Source: Syngnathus acus (taxonomy: Eukaryota > Chordata > Actinopteri > Syngnathiformes > Syngnathidae). From it: a stretch of DNA of 64,000 bases. How positions within the stretch are numbered: position 1 is the stretch's first letter; the number at the start of each line of letters is the position of its first letter. Under the pieces are notes generated by a model that was not told the DNA's origin, did not search any database, and worked only from the letters and a program-made list of their open reading frames with translations. Where the stretch lies: NCBI RefSeq assembly GCF_901709675.1, contig NC_051105.1, forward strand, positions 11,392,604 through 11,456,603, written 5' to 3'. Below, in pieces: positions 1-15,600 of the stretch. Made by a program: the position numbers and the translations under genes.

Positions 1-605
1 TTCATGATTGCAGAAATACAATTACGTATGTTCAATGTTATATTTATTGCATGTACAAAGTCTGACTGGATGCCAACATTATGTCACAGTTGCACCTTAA
101 ATGGTGTTAGCTGGCTCAGCAAGTACCTGTGCCAGGTGAACATTTTATTTTCCCAATTAAATATGATTAAATCTATCAATGTGTCAATCACAAGTGAGCA
201 CTATTATCTTTGCGGAGGCAGGCATTTTTTAATTAAATTGCTGTGACATTCTAACTTAGCAGAGTGGCAACGGTCGATATGCCCGATTATCCATAGAGGT
301 GCAACAATTAATTAACTAATAAAAATAATGGTTAATTACAAACCTATGGAGTAAATGCTGCAAGAGTTTAACTGCTGAATCTGCTGCCGTTGTCACGCAG
401 AGGCGCTCGCATCCACATGATTGCGATTTATTAACCACGTGTAGACAAGTGCGACCATTGTAGCCATGATTCAATTAAAAGTCCTGCTCCAAACTTTTTT
501 TTTGGATCATCCCAGTAACCAGCACAAACGTGCCTGAAGGCATGCATGCACCCCCCTCACCTCGGATTTTGCACACTTCACCAAACAAGTGTCACTGCCA
601 CTCAC
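1..605. other. Myosin-X intron sequence at the left edge
   Basis: AT-rich, with no exon-like segment on the minus strand that fits the next IQ motifs and no recognisable element. It is presumed to be the intron after the exon ending at 606. Confidence 0.6.
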
Positions 606-3600
606 CTTGCCACATAACTGAGGATGTGGGCGCGGATCACCATGCCAGCCTTGTGCCGCACCCCCTCCCTCTCCTTCTCCAGCCTTTGCTCCAGGGCCTC
701 CTTCAGGAACACCTGCGGGAACGAGCAAAACCGTGGGTGGGGGTGGGGCTGAGGGGGCCTCAGTTCCGTTTTATCTCCCCCCACTGTCTGAAAGCTGCAG
801 CCGAGTTTCAGAAGGCTCCTGGCCGCTTTGCTCCCTCCACAGCTCGGGGCAAAAGTGGCACTGCGGAGCTGCTGCTGCTTGTGACGCCGCTCTCGTTGCT
901 GCACGGCCTCATTGTGCGCACTACTTCCTGAGCATTTTCCTGCGACTGGCATGCGCAGGCGGCGAGGGAAGTGGAAGGGAGGGATGGAGAGATGGAAGGA
1001 GGGAGGGAGAGAGAGAGAGGGAGGGAGGGATGGTGGCGGGTGTCCAGAAAAAGGCAAGCCACACCCCTGCTTGCTCTCAGGAAGGAAGGAATAAGAGTTT
1101 GGTTAACCCTTTGCATGCTCATGGGGACTTTCTCTCCACTCTCCAAGTTGCAGCCAGAACATGAAACATGGCAACAGTACGCCGACTGATTACATTGCGT
1201 GGCGGTCCGCAAAAGTTTTACACACTTGCTCAATTGTTATTATTGTTAATTAATATGTGAAGATGTAAAGATTTAGCACAATGATTAATCAATATTACAA
1301 TAATAATTAAAATCAAACAAATAAATAAAGAAAATAATAAATGAATAAGAATAATAATTAATAAATAAATACAAATAAATTACAAATTATAAAAATAAAT
1401 TAATAATAAATTAATAAAGAAAACAGATACATATGAAAATGCAACATTTAATTTCCATAAATCTCTGGCCTATTTTTAGAACAAGGTCGCGGGCTATCCA
1501 TGTGGTCCTTGGAGGCTACGTGGTGCCCGGTTGGGTTTCAACGTGTCCCTTGTGTTTGTGTCCCAGATGTGGCACCAATCAAAGAATCACACAACTTGCA
1601 GGGGGGGGGGGGGGTCCCGGTCCCACTCCATCCACATCCTCCCCCCCACCCCCATCTCCGCTCAAAACGCCGCTCACAACCAAGCCGAGCCCCCAATTGA
1701 GCTCTCACACTTCCTCCGCAACACAATCAGCAAGCGTATAATTACACACACGATTGTTCCACCTCCAAAGGAAACACGCCCCCTCCTTTTTCTACCCACA
1801 ACCAACACGACATTCCCCCTACCTCAGAACATGACCATGTGCAGCCAAGGACACCCGACCGCACTTTAAGGCAAAGTAGTCATCAAAGCCAAAGTTCAAA
1901 CCGTTGGATGCGTGACACTGGGAAATGAAATTACGGTGAGACATGACGACTCCAGAGATGTACGCTTCATTTTTACAGACATGTGTACATTAGCGGTTTA
2001 GCACCAGCTATATATTCATTAAGAAGTCGACTTCAAACCCGCCATATGCACAAAGGGGAGTGTGGCCTTTGTGTGTCAGCCAGATGGAAAAGGAAACTAA
2101 AAAATAGAAAATGCTTCAAGGATGAAGCATACAAGACAAAACTTCAACCACCGCAAAATAACAATTTTCTTTAACTCCAAATGTGGCTGGTGGAGATAGC
2201 AGGTTTTGCCCTTCACAATCAAATATGCTATTAAAAGGTTAATCATTCATTTGGAAAGCAGTGAAAACGAGGTCTTTCGAAGGAAGAGTTAATGATTGAA
2301 ATCAAGCACCACCAAAGCGGTTGAAGCATTATTTGGTGGGCGATGAGGCTATCTCGAAATTAGCCCAGCGCTGGGTTGCACCAGGCACTTGGAATGAAAT
2401 TTGGAGAGAGGCCATCAAAAAGTGTGGGGAGCAGAACATCTGACCACAACCTGCCAGGAAATTCTTTGGGCCGTGAGTCACGGCAAAGGGCGTCCGCATT
2501 GACAGCCTGGGAATTTTTAGGCGGTTAAAAAAAAAAAAAAAGACTATTGGCCTGAGAAAATACAAATTCTGCCAAACACTTTGCCCATTGAAAACACACA
2601 TTTTGCCATAGAAAAAGGCATTTGGCAAGAGACACTAGATTTTGTCACTGGAAAAAAAACAGAAAACTATATAAAAAAATAATAATTAATTTAAAAATAT
2701 TTAAAATATCTAAATATATATAAAAAAAAATACCTTTAAAAAGAAATATTAAAATAAAATCCTTACCTTTGTCTTCCCAAGCTGCCACTCTTTCTTTGCA
2801 TTGTCATGACACGCCAGAAGCTCAACGCAACTCTGCTTTTCGTCTTCTGTCTCAATTTTGCTCTTCAGGATCATCTTGTATCTGCGAGTAGGTTACGAGG
2901 AAGATAAACAGAAACTTTACATGCAGTACAAGTCAACTTTATTTGGACAGTCTTTAATCACTCACAAAGGCCTTTACGGGCCCACAGTTGACAAAGACCA
3001 TGCCCCCCCCCCCCCCCCATAGACAACAATAATGAAGGTGGGCGTCATGTTTTTTTGACTGAATTCCTTCGAAGTCTACAGACTGAGAAGGTAACACGCA
3101 GACCTGTTATAGAAATCCTTGAATGAGCGGCGAACCGGGAATCCAGCCTTGCGGATCTTAACAGTTTCGAGCATTCCGGAGTATTTCAGTTGGTTCAGGA
3201 CAACATCTGGTTCAAACTGGTTGGCTTTCTGTAGACAGCAACACAACAGGATGAGTCCCAAAAATAGAAGCCAAGCATTCCGCAAAGGTGTCAATCTAAT
3301 TACGTGCAAATGTTACTATGCAGGGAAGTCCTTTCATGCTCGCATGTGTTGGAGCTCATAATCAAAACGCTCGCTCGCTCGCACGCACGCAAGGCAGGCC
3401 AGCGCCTCCGCAGAGCTCTGAACTCTGCCCTGAACTCGCAATGGGATTTATGTCCACTCAAAGAGGAGCTGGCATGAAAACAAGCCGGGCCTCCCGGTGA
3501 CGGAGGGATGAATATAAATCGCGCCCGAGTTGGGATGCATTGAAATCATATCAGAAAATTTTAATCCTGCAAATCTGTCAGATCAACACAAGCATGTCTT

Positions 3601-6600
3601 GTTTCCATTGAGAGGCCAGGTGAGCGTAAGGTCGATGAGAGCAAAAAATGTTTCCGGGCTCATTAGTCACGCAAATCTCTATTTTACGGGGCGGCACGGT
3701 CATCAAATCAGCTTCACGGTTCAGATGATTCCAAAGTCATGCACGTTAACTTCACTGAAGACTCAGATTGTGAAAGATCATTTCAGTTTTAAAGCTCTGC
3801 ACCAGTGCACTGTATATTATTAGATTTTTTTTTTAATCAACCACAAAACATAATGCAATTATCATGGCAGAGTGCCAAAAAGAGGAAGCGGAGAGGATAA
3901 AGGAAAAGGTTTTTAGAGGCCGTCCGGGATGAGCAAAAGCCTTATCTGTCCATGCATTTCGGTGACAGAGACTCCCCACACTTTGCTTTCTAGCCACATA
4001 TGACCTAAATATACGTATATTTTTTCAGATGAAAATGTGCGAGCGTGTGAGGGAGTGGAAAGCACGTAGCCGATAAAATACGACAATCCCCAAGCTCCCC
4101 CCTCTCACACATCCACACAATAAAGCTATCGGCTCCATCCCACAATCAGACAACTGAGTCACCCTTTTTTATAGCCATGTGGTCAAGAGCAAGGGGAGAA
4201 ACGCAGGATGAATAAATAAACCGCTCGCAGGCTCTGCCGCCACCGCTGTGGTTTCGTTTTGGCATTCCACCGATGAAGCCAGATCAGCCAAGCGCCGCTG
4301 CAGCTGGGGTGACCTCTGACCCCTTGTAAAAGGGCTAGAGTGGTTGGAATGTGCTGGTACGCAGCCCGGGAGTACAAAGGGAGTCTTTGCATCGGGCCAA
4401 AAGGGGAACGCTGCGTGTTTATTAGCATTGATAATATACACTCGAGGAACAAATAACCCGGCTGTTTTTATTTTAAACGCGGCATTGTTATGACTTAGTG
4501 GTCAGGCCAAGTGCTACGCTGTAAAATGACTCGGCGGAACATTAGCGCTAAGCGATGGCAACATTGAAAAGTGATCTGACAAGATGGAATGAGCGCAACC
4601 TACCTTGGCCATGTTAGGTTTGATGCAGCGCACAAAGAAGGGGTTGGAGGCACTTAGCGTGGCCATGAGGGAGTGGAGAGATTCCTGAAAAGACAAAAAG
4701 AATCCACCATGTCAATTCATTCAGAACATTCACCGAGAAGTGAACCTATAAGTTCAATACATCATTTCTGTATTGGAAACAATATCTTCCAATAATTGTT
4801 TGGTTGTCAGCTTTGGCAATCAGAGCGGAATATTTCCTACTTTTGATTCCAGCCGAACGTAGCACACACGGGGTGGGGTGAGGGGGGGGGGGGACCCTTG
4901 AACTGTTGGCCTGGCTCTCCTCCCCGCCTCAGACAGGCTGTCTCCATCCAGGCCCGTCCTGGCTGAGCTGAGCGCGATTGGCCCCTGGTTGGCCCCGCTC
5001 TGCCCAGCCATCAACACTAATCCTCCTGGCTTCGCAAACTGCGGCCCGGGCAGCCGGCCAAATCTTCCCCTGCTCCCCTTCTCTCCGCACTCCAGTTCGG
5101 ACAAAGTAACTCCACCGCGAGCCCACCCCCCGTTCCCTCCCCACTCCAAACCACATCCATCTATCCATCTATCCATCTATCTATCTATCCGCGATATTCT
5201 TTTTGCAGCTCGGATACACAGCCGACATTCTGCCAGAAGTCTATCTGCCTTCTTGTGTGTGACACCGGGGGTGGGATCACCCTCACCCTTGCCCTCGCTC
5301 TTGCATGCAGTGGCGCATGGAGGACAATGAGCTGCTCTGTGGCATTTGCTTGCACGCTCGTCACTATTCATTCATACAACAACTCGCCACTGTCTGGAAA
5401 CAAAACGATTAACGGGATAGATTACTGTACAGTCAATGTTTTCCATCCATCCATCCATCCATCCATCCATCCATCCATCCATCCATCCATCCATCCATCC
5501 ATCCATCCATCCATCCATCCATCCATCAAGCGGCACTAGTTAGCTAGCGATCTATCTATCCATTGCTCGTGCTAACCATCCATCTTTGGAGAGTGTCTAT
5601 CTCGACCCACCCTGAACTGAGAGCTGACAGTAGGCTTGCGTCGGGCGGTTCCCATCTTCATGGTCTCTTCTCCATTCCTGCTGCCCACGCGCTCAAAGAG
5701 GTCGTAGATGAAGTCGAGCCTGACGAAAGAGTTTGCTCGCTGATGCCAAACGTTCCACCGCGAAACGGGATTGATTTGCAAGCAAAGTATTTGTTTACCT
5801 GCTGTCTTTGAGAATGAATAATATGTCATCCCTGAAGGTGTCCCTGTTCTTCTCCAGGATGCCTCGTGCATCATAAAGCACCTAAAATAAAAACATTTGG
5901 TCAAAGACAAACTGCTGTTATATTAATGGTGTATAGTGCAAGCTTGTGAATTCCTATTTGAGCCACGTTGTATACAAAAACACAAGAGAGGAGCGGCCCA
6001 TGCACGTTAATGCAGTCACATGTCGAGTTTAATCGGGCCTTAGCAACGCGGCATTCCACTGCCGCTTGCTCCCGGAACCACAGTAATGCGCCCAGATTGA
6101 AACAAAGATGATTATTTCAACTCACAATCCAAACCGTACACGTACGCTTACAAAAAACACTTGATTGAGAACAAGAGTTCGTGTGTGTGCGTGCGTGTGT
6201 GCGTGCGTGCGTGCGTGGGTGCAAGCGAGCTAATCCAATAAAAAGTCCACAATCCCTCACTCCCCTTCTTGACTCCAGGGGAAGCCATGAGATCCATACT
6301 GATGTTCTGTCATTTAGAATTCACAGAGGAGTCCTCCCTGTGGGTCGCTTTAAGGTTCAGTCCATTTAATTACACACAAAATCAAGTAGGCAGGTGACTA
6401 GCTTACTAGCTAGCTATATAACAATATCTGTTGCTATGCATGAGATGTTTGCCTATACTCTGTCTCAGAGCTTTGATTTGTGCTAAAGTTCAAACCTGAG
6501 GGTAAGGCATAGAACAAATAATTCAATTAGAGGAGGGAAGGCTGCAGTCATTTCCTCGACTAACATGAGAGGCATGTAACACACAGTGGAAGGGATGGAA

Positions 6601-9600
6601 AGAGGTGGGGGGCAAATGATCAGTGACCTCTTGGAATAATCCTCCAGCTTCCTTACACTTGGATAGTGCAAGCTAAAAAGTAGTTCGAAATCGTGCTCGA
6701 GCCTGTTTTTTGGGGGGGTTTTTTGGGCGCAATTACTACTTAACAAAGCCGCGCATTCAGGAATGGAAGACAATTTAAATCAATTAACGTAGTGAAGTAA
6801 TTTCATTCAGCGCACTGATCTGTTCCTCTGAATGCTCCGCCTCTTCCTCAAGACAAAAAAATGTCATTAGAGGCCAGACCAAGTCATGCTGTAAACGCCA
6901 TTGTGGAGTACTAACGTCAGCAAATTGTGTGTGTGTGTGAGTGTGTGTGTTACCTCTCCAGCGTAGTGCTTAATGCCAAACTGATGGTCGGTCACTCTGG
7001 GTTTCACAAAGTAAGGGTTTGCCTGACAAGAGAGTTTAAAACATCAACACCAACGTGACAAAATACGATTTTGAAAAACAATACAATTTTGATCCAGAAT
7101 ATTATTTTGTGGCTCGACCTGTTCCGTCTTTTTTTTTTATTGTGTGCACAAAGCTGATCAGGCTGCTCACATTTCAGCATTGTTGGCCTCGCATGCGAGA
7201 GCCAGACGATACGAAAGGCGAGGCGGGCGTGAGTGAGTGAGTGAGTGCATGTGAAGCACTCGTCCGACGTCGCAAAAGGCGATTTTACACTCCCGAGGCC
7301 CCCTCGGATCATTTTACGTAATTGCGTGCACATTTCTTAGCGTCTGGCGAAGCGTGAAAGATACGAAAGGTGTACGTGCGTGTCAGCCGACTCACAGCGT
7401 GTCGACTGTGGAGTTTTTCCAGGAGGGTGTAGTCGGTGCCTTTGGGGAAACGACTCTCCTCGTTGATAAGAGCCAACATGCCCAGTTTCTAAAAGACAAG
7501 GAGAGAGCAGAAGGTCAAAGGTGACAGCCAGAACCAGAGATAAGCTAAAGTCTTTCTCTACCTTCTCAATGAGATCCAGACATTCAGCGTTGTCCATCCA
7601 GTCAATGGCCTCCCATTGGATGCCCTCCCTGAAGACACATCGTGACAAAATGAGCGAGCTGCCGTTTCATTGTGGACTGCTTGAAATAAACATCACGTTG
7701 CCTGTTGTATTCCAGCTGCTCCAGCGAGAAGATGTGCTTGTTGAAATATTCCTGGAGCTTCTCGTTGGCATAGTTGATGTTGAACTGCTCGAAGCGGTTG
7801 ACCTGGAAGAACAGGAGCACGCTTGAAATAAAGAACAGAAATGAAAATACACCAAAGAAATTGTCAACTTCTGATCACCTCAAAATTCTCAAATCCAAAG
7901 ATATCCAGGATGCCGATACACTTGAAGTTGTCTTTGCCTTTAATCTTCTGGTTGATCTTCATGATGATCCAAGAGAAACACTGGGAGTACAGCGCCATGG
8001 CAACAGAGTCCCTCGAGTCCACGGCCTGAAAGGCACGAGGACATGCCCGGTTAGCGCCAGGTTACCCGAGGTTACCAGAGGTCGGCCGTGTTGTGTGGTG
8101 TGAGTTGCTGTGCGGGCAGGATTGTCTGTTTTCACAACAGCCCACCGTGTTTAGTGCCTTCATCTCCACAATGAGAGTTCACTTTTTTTTTATGCCGACT
8201 CATCTATATGGATAATAAAATAACTCAAGTCAGGAAAGAGGAACTATGGTTACGGATTCTGCATGTCATTTTTAAACCTCAAATGAGGCCCGTGAGCACA
8301 AACGTTAGCCCACCAACTGGTATAAACGCAGCGCCTGCTGTTTCTGGGTCCAAAATGAAACGGTGGCCGCCATCCATCATGCCCCGTCACCTCCTGCCAG
8401 TGAAAAGAAAGCCGGTGGCTCCGGGATCTCCGTCACATGGGCGAGAGGAGAAGAATGGCCGTTTGTCCCGGACGAGGGACGGAGGAGGGGTCTCGGTTCA
8501 CGGAATGGTTGGGGGGGGTTCGTAGGTTGGAAGACCCCTGCGTAATGGCAAAAGGGGGCCTTTCTTACTGGGCCCAGCAGTGGAATAAAGCTGGCTATTT
8601 AGCGAGGAGCGGCTTCAAAGGGCGGACAGAACAAGCAGCACACAACAGCGTTGTGTCTTTGTTCCGTTTGGCAAATGAGCTCTTTTTGTGGTATGAATAA
8701 AACCATTCCTTCACATATTTCCTAGCCTGAGAAGACAAAGGCGGGGCTCAAAGAATTCATTCTCATCATCCAAACTATCATCATGGAACATTTTTCTCCT
8801 TGTTTATCTCAATTATATAATTTCCTAAAGGCAAATTGTTAATATGGGATATCATTGTTGTTTTGTTTTCAATCTTTAAAGTTCTGCCCTGAAGTAAATT
8901 ACAATTATTAGAACATGCTGATGAAGATTAGGCCTCATTAATCATAAACTGAGGCAATGCCAGGCACACTGTGAGGAGAAGTCTCCAACTTCAACCCCCC
9001 CCCCCCTTCCTCCTCCCCCACCGCCACCCACCTCACCCCCAATCCCCCAATCATGAGCTTCATTGTGCTTTTGACTCAGATCACTATCGCCACGGTTTCA
9101 TTGTGCCGGGAATCTGGCAGACAAAAAGCAGGAAATGGCCGGGAGTCACGCAAGCCATGTGAAGGGGGGGAATAGAAGTGTGTGAGAGCCAGAAAAAAAA
9201 AGAGAGAGCGCGAGAGAGAGAGAGAGAGAGAGAGAGGTGTCATTGAGGTAAAGGCGGAAAAGAATGTACACAATTCAATATTTTTTTGCTTTAATTAACT
9301 TCTTGTTGGAGCTCATTAGATCTTGTAATATTAGTTGTTCGTTACCTGCTCCACAGTGAGCGGAGAGCAGATCTCCTCTCCTCGGAGGATCATGGAGCGC
9401 TGGGTCAACACCTCAGACAGCTGGAAGGAGTCCAAGCCAAGCAGCTCACTCACGTTACTGACCACTGAGGACACACACACACATTGGTTGTGTGAGCAAG
9501 CTAGTATCGCTGATCACTAGTACACCTCTGCTTGAGTCTGAGGAATTCTGCCTAGCAACAAGTGGCCTAGCAAACGTTGGGTGTGATCGAGGCAAGAAGT

Positions 9601-12600
9601 GTTGCTGTTATTATTAGCAGAGAAGTTTGAGGATAAAGACTGCTTCCCTATTTAAGCAGGAGGTAACTCGGATGTTTGGAAAAGAGGCCGAACGGGGAAC
9701 AAAAGAGAATGGCGCTCATGTTTCAGCCTGTTGAGGACTGTTGCTGCCATGTCGATCAAACTCAAGAGCTGAAGGCAGACACAGCACTCCTCCGGTTTTC
9801 TTTTCTTACCTCCTTTGGATGTGATTTGAGCTCCGCCCGCTGTCATAAATTCGATGTTCCCCATCTGGAGGACGGCGGACAGCAGCTTGAAGACATCTCG
9901 GATCTCCTCCTCGCTGAACTCCATCACCTGCAGCGCTTCCTGTGTCGCAACACGCAAGGGCCATGATGTGCTTCCATACAATCAAAATAACAGGATTGAT
10001 TAACTATAAATAATAAATCACAATATTAGAATGAAAAACAAGTTTATTTTTTTAATCAAATGTACTTTCAATGCATACTTGGGAAATTAATAGTTAATAA
10101 AGCTCTTATTAATTAATTAACCCTATTGAAATAAAATATGTAACATATTTTGCCTTCCCCCCTTTAAACTTGCCATGTCCCATCAACATTTTTCAAACGT
10201 GCTTCTAAACATCTAACCAAGGCTTGTAGCGCCCCCTGGTGGTGGAATACTGACCATGACGCTGTCAAAAAGCTGCTTGTCATCCAGGCTGCTGTCCTGC
10301 ACGCAGCCTGACTGGCTGAGGTAGTGGTAGGACTCGGGACCGTCAGAAAGCAAGTACATGTCTGCGACAAAAGACATCAAAAGGATTCCTAATTGGTTAC
10401 AAAAACGATGCAGAAATAAAAACAGGCCTAAATCTTCCAAGCAGAAATTTCCACCAACCTCTGTGGTCTTTGTCAGCCCCTGCTAACAGCGCGTAGAAGA
10501 TGTGGTAGTTCCGTTCTCCGGGATTTTGACGCACCACTCGGTTCTTGAGAAGCGAGAGCAGATGATGAGGATCGCATTTAATCAAATGTTCTAATCTGTG
10601 ACGCGGTTTCCTGGTTGCCTCAGGTGAGAGCTTTCAACACATGCCTACCTTTTCCAGCAAATCTGATGACTGGAGTCAAGAAGAATAGCAAATAAATGCC
10701 TATTCGAGATTAAAGACATATTCCACAGAGACAGCATTTTTTTCCAACATTATAAAGTGTTGAAGGATACAATCGATGATGCAGCCTCCCTGGATGTTTC
10801 CATTCTGGGAGAAATGGAGCTGGATGAACTTGCCAAAGCGACTGGAGTTATTGTTGTACACCGTTTTGGCATTCCCAAACGCCTCCATGATTGGACTGGT
10901 GAGACAAATCACAGCAAAACATTACTCTGCAAGTGGAGGATACTCGAAAAATTACTTTAATTGGAATTTTCAATGTAAAACATCATCGTCTGCATCTCGT
11001 GGCCAACACTGGAATTACAACCAAAATCACCACAGGCTCAGTTTTCCTTTCTGCTAAATTCTAAAACATTTCTACCTGCTTTGGATGAGCGCCTGCTCCA
11101 CCCTGGTGGTCTTCTCCGATGGAGGCGCACCAGCTGAGTTCTGACTCATCACCGAGAGGAACTTGAGGAGCAACTTGGTGCTCTCCGTCTTGCCGGCCCC
11201 GCTCTCGCCGCTGACAAGATTGGGCAACATTTAGCTCGGAGCGCAGCGGGTTCACGCGGTGGCTTTTGTGGTTACCTAATGAGCACACATTGGCTGTCGT
11301 GCCTCTTCCACAGGCAGCGGTAGCACTCGTTGGCGATGGCAAATATGTGAGGGGGCAGTTCCCCCATCTGGTGCTTGCTGTATAAATCCACAGAGGCGCC
11401 GTCGTACAGGCCCGCAATCTGCTTGTAGGGATTTACGGCCGCCAGAATGGAACCTATGTTGGTCTGGAGGGGGTGGAGACCATTAGTTGCACCTTCAACT
11501 GCACTACATTATTAATGGACACGGAACAATAATAAAAGGATACCCAAATAGAAAGTGCTAATGTATATTTCCATTGTATCATGGAAGCAACATTGACCAA
11601 TTCCAGGAAGGCAATCATTTGCAATATGGGACCCGGCTCACTCAACGTGTTCCAACATGGTTCCTTACATAGATTTTGTCTGTCTGGTAGCGCAGAAAGA
11701 GGTTGTGCATGATGGCGGCTTCGTGTAGCTCGGCCAGTGTGGACATGTCCTCCACTCCGTGGACGCTGCTGGGGTGCATCGAGTAGGCCGTGTCCTTGCT
11801 TAGCTCCGTCTTCTGTAGGTATATCACCTGGGATCGCAGATACAAAAGATGGAGAATTGACATCTATCCGAACACGTTGCCCGGTATTTATTAGAGGAAC
11901 CGACGACCAGGAAAAAACACGGAGAGGAGATTCGAGCCCACAATGTCACATTTTGTCTCGGCCGGAGTTGTGCTTCTTTTTTCCTTCGGGGCATTACGGC
12001 CAGGTTCCATCCCAGCAGGGAGCAGACTTCTTGGCTTTAGATTAGAAGTCTGCCGAGTCATCACAAAAGGACTTGGTGCCACCTGACGGCCGGCTCAAAG
12101 ATTCTGCTGAGTGCGGCCGATTGCCGATCAACTTCTCGGGAGGTCTTTTGAGGAGGAAATAAATCGAGATATCGACTGGCCACGGCTGCCTTGAATAAGA
12201 GATGAAGCTACTCTGCTTTGTTGATAAGCTCGTCATCGATTTGTCTATCGAGATATTTCTAGCCTCCAATAATGCGTTGGAGAGCTTCATAAAACACCAT
12301 CCAAAAATGTAGTAACTACAAAAATAGCACTGGACAGTATTTTACTTTGTAAACACAAACAGCTATAAATTAGTTCAATAGAAATTGACAAATTAGTTTG
12401 TGCATCATGATTGGAATTTTATAGACATTGTACTGCTCCTTCTGTTGTGTGCGCTTTGGCCACTAGAGGGGAGTATATCACATAATATAAGCAGAAGACT
12501 ATTCTTGAAGCTCCTTTTACTCCAGTATTGGTTGTGTTTTGCAGAGAATAAAAAAATTATGTTAGGCCTCGCTATATGTCCATACGCTCCACCACTTGGT

Positions 12601-15600
12601 CTTTTTTTTTTTTTTTTTTTTTTAAATAATGATTTTATTTGAATCACATTTTGAACTGGAGGGCACACACGTGGCAGCCGGTCCCCCTCATACTTTAATG
12701 TAGGTCATTATGATGCTAACTTTTTTTTTTAGGTGATACACAATGCGGAAAGTTTGAAAACCACAAACTCGAATGTGCAATATGTTCTCCCACGCCGGTG
12801 GTTGAGTAATTCTAGGCAGCACGTTACTGGAGAACGGGCGTGTGCGAAGCCAAAAGTAGCCATAACAAATCGGTCATGTGGGAGGATTTGAAGGAGAACC
12901 ACCTCAAGAGGGAGGAAAAGACAACATTTGTGATGATGTCATCCCGCCAGCAGATTTACAGGCAGCTTTGTGTAAATATTTCACCCTTTTTACCTCAAAC
13001 TGACAAATGAGTGGACGAGCTAGCTACCTTGTAGCACTTGAGTCACTTAGCATTCAGTCAGATCACTTACTGTCTGTGACTGATGCGATTATCAGTGCTT
13101 ACAAAATGGACTCTTCATGAAGGCACATCCGCCACTTCCTAAAATTCTTTACATTCTTACATTTTTGCACGGAGTGAGCAAACAAACGAATCCCGGATAA
13201 CAAATAACTGTGAGAGGATATGATCAGGTTTCGCTGTGAAAACAAATCAAATCTAAACATCAAGTTGAGGAATGTCTATTCATAGCCGTTGACACACACT
13301 TCGCATCGACTCAATCATTTTTACTTGGTGTCTCTTTGAATTCAAGCGAGTGTTTGTTGTGGATCCGCAGTTGTGTTCGGATTTCACAGCACAAGCTTTG
13401 GGAAGCCTCGGGGTGTTTTTTTCACCGCTTAAAACATCTGAGAGGATCGCAGAATACCCAGCGGGAGTTTAGGTTTGACCATCCCTAGCCGTTTTGGTCT
13501 TGAATATATATTTTGTTTCTTAAAAATTAGGGTGAAAGTGACAAGACAAGTAATTCAGACAAGTAATTCAACTGGAGTGCTGAGTTGTCTTGTTAGCAAG
13601 AACAATGGGCGCTCTACTACAACGACATAGATCTTGGACTGGATATCAAGGATATAAATGTTCAAATGGCTTCCCGTAGAAACGTCGTCTTTTGTTCCCT
13701 GCCCCGGTGAAACCACACCCTGTTACTGCTGCTGCTTTGTTCAACCGGGCAGCGCCACTGAATATTCCAAGAGAGAGGAGGGGTAAATCCCAATTTCATC
13801 CTTGGTTGGCAATTTGGCCTTTTAACACCACTTTTGTCGGAAATTGTAAAATCTTTGGGCAAAGTGTGTTCCAAGAATAAATCCATGTTTAAAGTAGAAA
13901 AGAAGTAAACAATCTAAAATGAAATTTAGTTTACTGTAGGTGACCACTGACACACTGTTTGTGCGTGCCGCTCTCCAGATAACAAAGACGCTATTATTAA
14001 TCCAGCTAGCTGGAACCATCTGCCCACATTAAAAAACACATAGACAGATGGACGTATGAGTATACACAGACACACACACACCGCAAGACCTCTTAGCTTT
14101 TTGTATCCTCTCACCTGATCCCTCTGGCTGGAGTCTACGACACAATGACAAATGCTGATATGCCGCTTAATGTGACAGCGGCCGAGTCAGGCTATTAAAG
14201 GCCAGACGCGCTCGCCTAGGGAAGCTGCAAGATGAGCACTTTAGGCACCCGGCAGCACCAGTCAACCCACTGGTGATGGTTTATTACAGCCCTGAAGGTC
14301 TGCCAGGATGCATTTACCAAAACAAGCTTTGACTAACAGCACCTGTGTGTGAAAAGAGTCCAAGACAGGACTTCAGAGGAGCTCAAATGAGATGTTTGAC
14401 TAAGAACTCTTTCACTTTCCTGTTGTTAGTGTGAAAGACAAGACTGCAATTTTGACTGTTCTGTTCAGTCCATCACAGGCGATTAAATGGTTTCAAACTT
14501 TGGGGGAGGAGGGTTAATGGAAACAAAAGCTATTTTAATTGGTGTGTTATACAAAGTAAATTCAGTTTAGTGAGTCTGTTCACTCAAAAAACACAAATGG
14601 AGGATGGAAAATTAAATTTACCAGCTAATGGAAGGAAGTACTTTTTAGCGTCAGTCGGCCTATTTAGGAAAAAAATGCTAACGCTAGCTTGGCAGACTGT
14701 AAACAATTCTTCCAAAAAAGGAGCTGCCGGCTATTTATTGTTACTTCCGGTTGAAGTTTAGAAATGAAACAAAAAGTTTTGATCACGTGGAGAGAAATAG
14801 TTTTGAGTTACTTTGCCAAAAAACTGTGGGATACTAGACAACAAAGACTAAAAGGAGGGAGAGAACACACATGAACGTTTTGTTTTGTTTTGTTCAAAGC
14901 TATTTCTCACACATCCATCCTCACTGCACTCCCTCCATTTCCGAGCGCGGGGAGAGCAGGATTTCCTCCAGACACGGACAGATAAGCTCGTTCTCCACAG
15001 GCTCACAAAAGGTGTTGATCCCGCAGCGGGCGAACGTAAAGCACGCGTACGTGAACTTTCCACCCGCCTCCTAAATACACGCTAGGAGGCAGCCATTTTG
15101 TCCGGCCTCTTACCTTTCCATAGTCCGTGGTGAGGTCCAGCGATGTGTCATCGCAAGAGCTGACGGTGCATGGGAGGAGTTGCTCGTGATGTCTCAGCCA
15201 CAAACGGGAGCCCTGCAACATCGTTTTTAATCAACACCTTCAATCAATACATTTTTTTTGGACTTAGTAATTCAAGTTATTTATTTGTCATTCCAGGCCT
15301 AATTGGCAGTGCCATTGTAATTTCCGCGATAGTTTGAGATCGGATTCCAGTGAGTCAGATCACTGATAAGTTCCTGGCGTTCCCAGACATGAATTAACAA
15401 TGCGATCGCCAAGTGCAGTAACAGGAATTATCAAGTGCGCTTGTCATTTCCTCACCGCAAAGGAAGATGCATTTATAGACCTGGAAAACATCTCCCAGTG
15501 ATTGGAAGACAATGCTTTTTTTTTTTGCCGGGGTCACAAACAAATGTGCATTTTTCACCTGATAGTCAACGTTGTTGTTCATCAGCTCCAAGATGCAGGA

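Noticed and set aside
5255-5539. Open frame through the (ATCC)n array
   Set aside because: The repeated HPSI residues come from the microsatellite.
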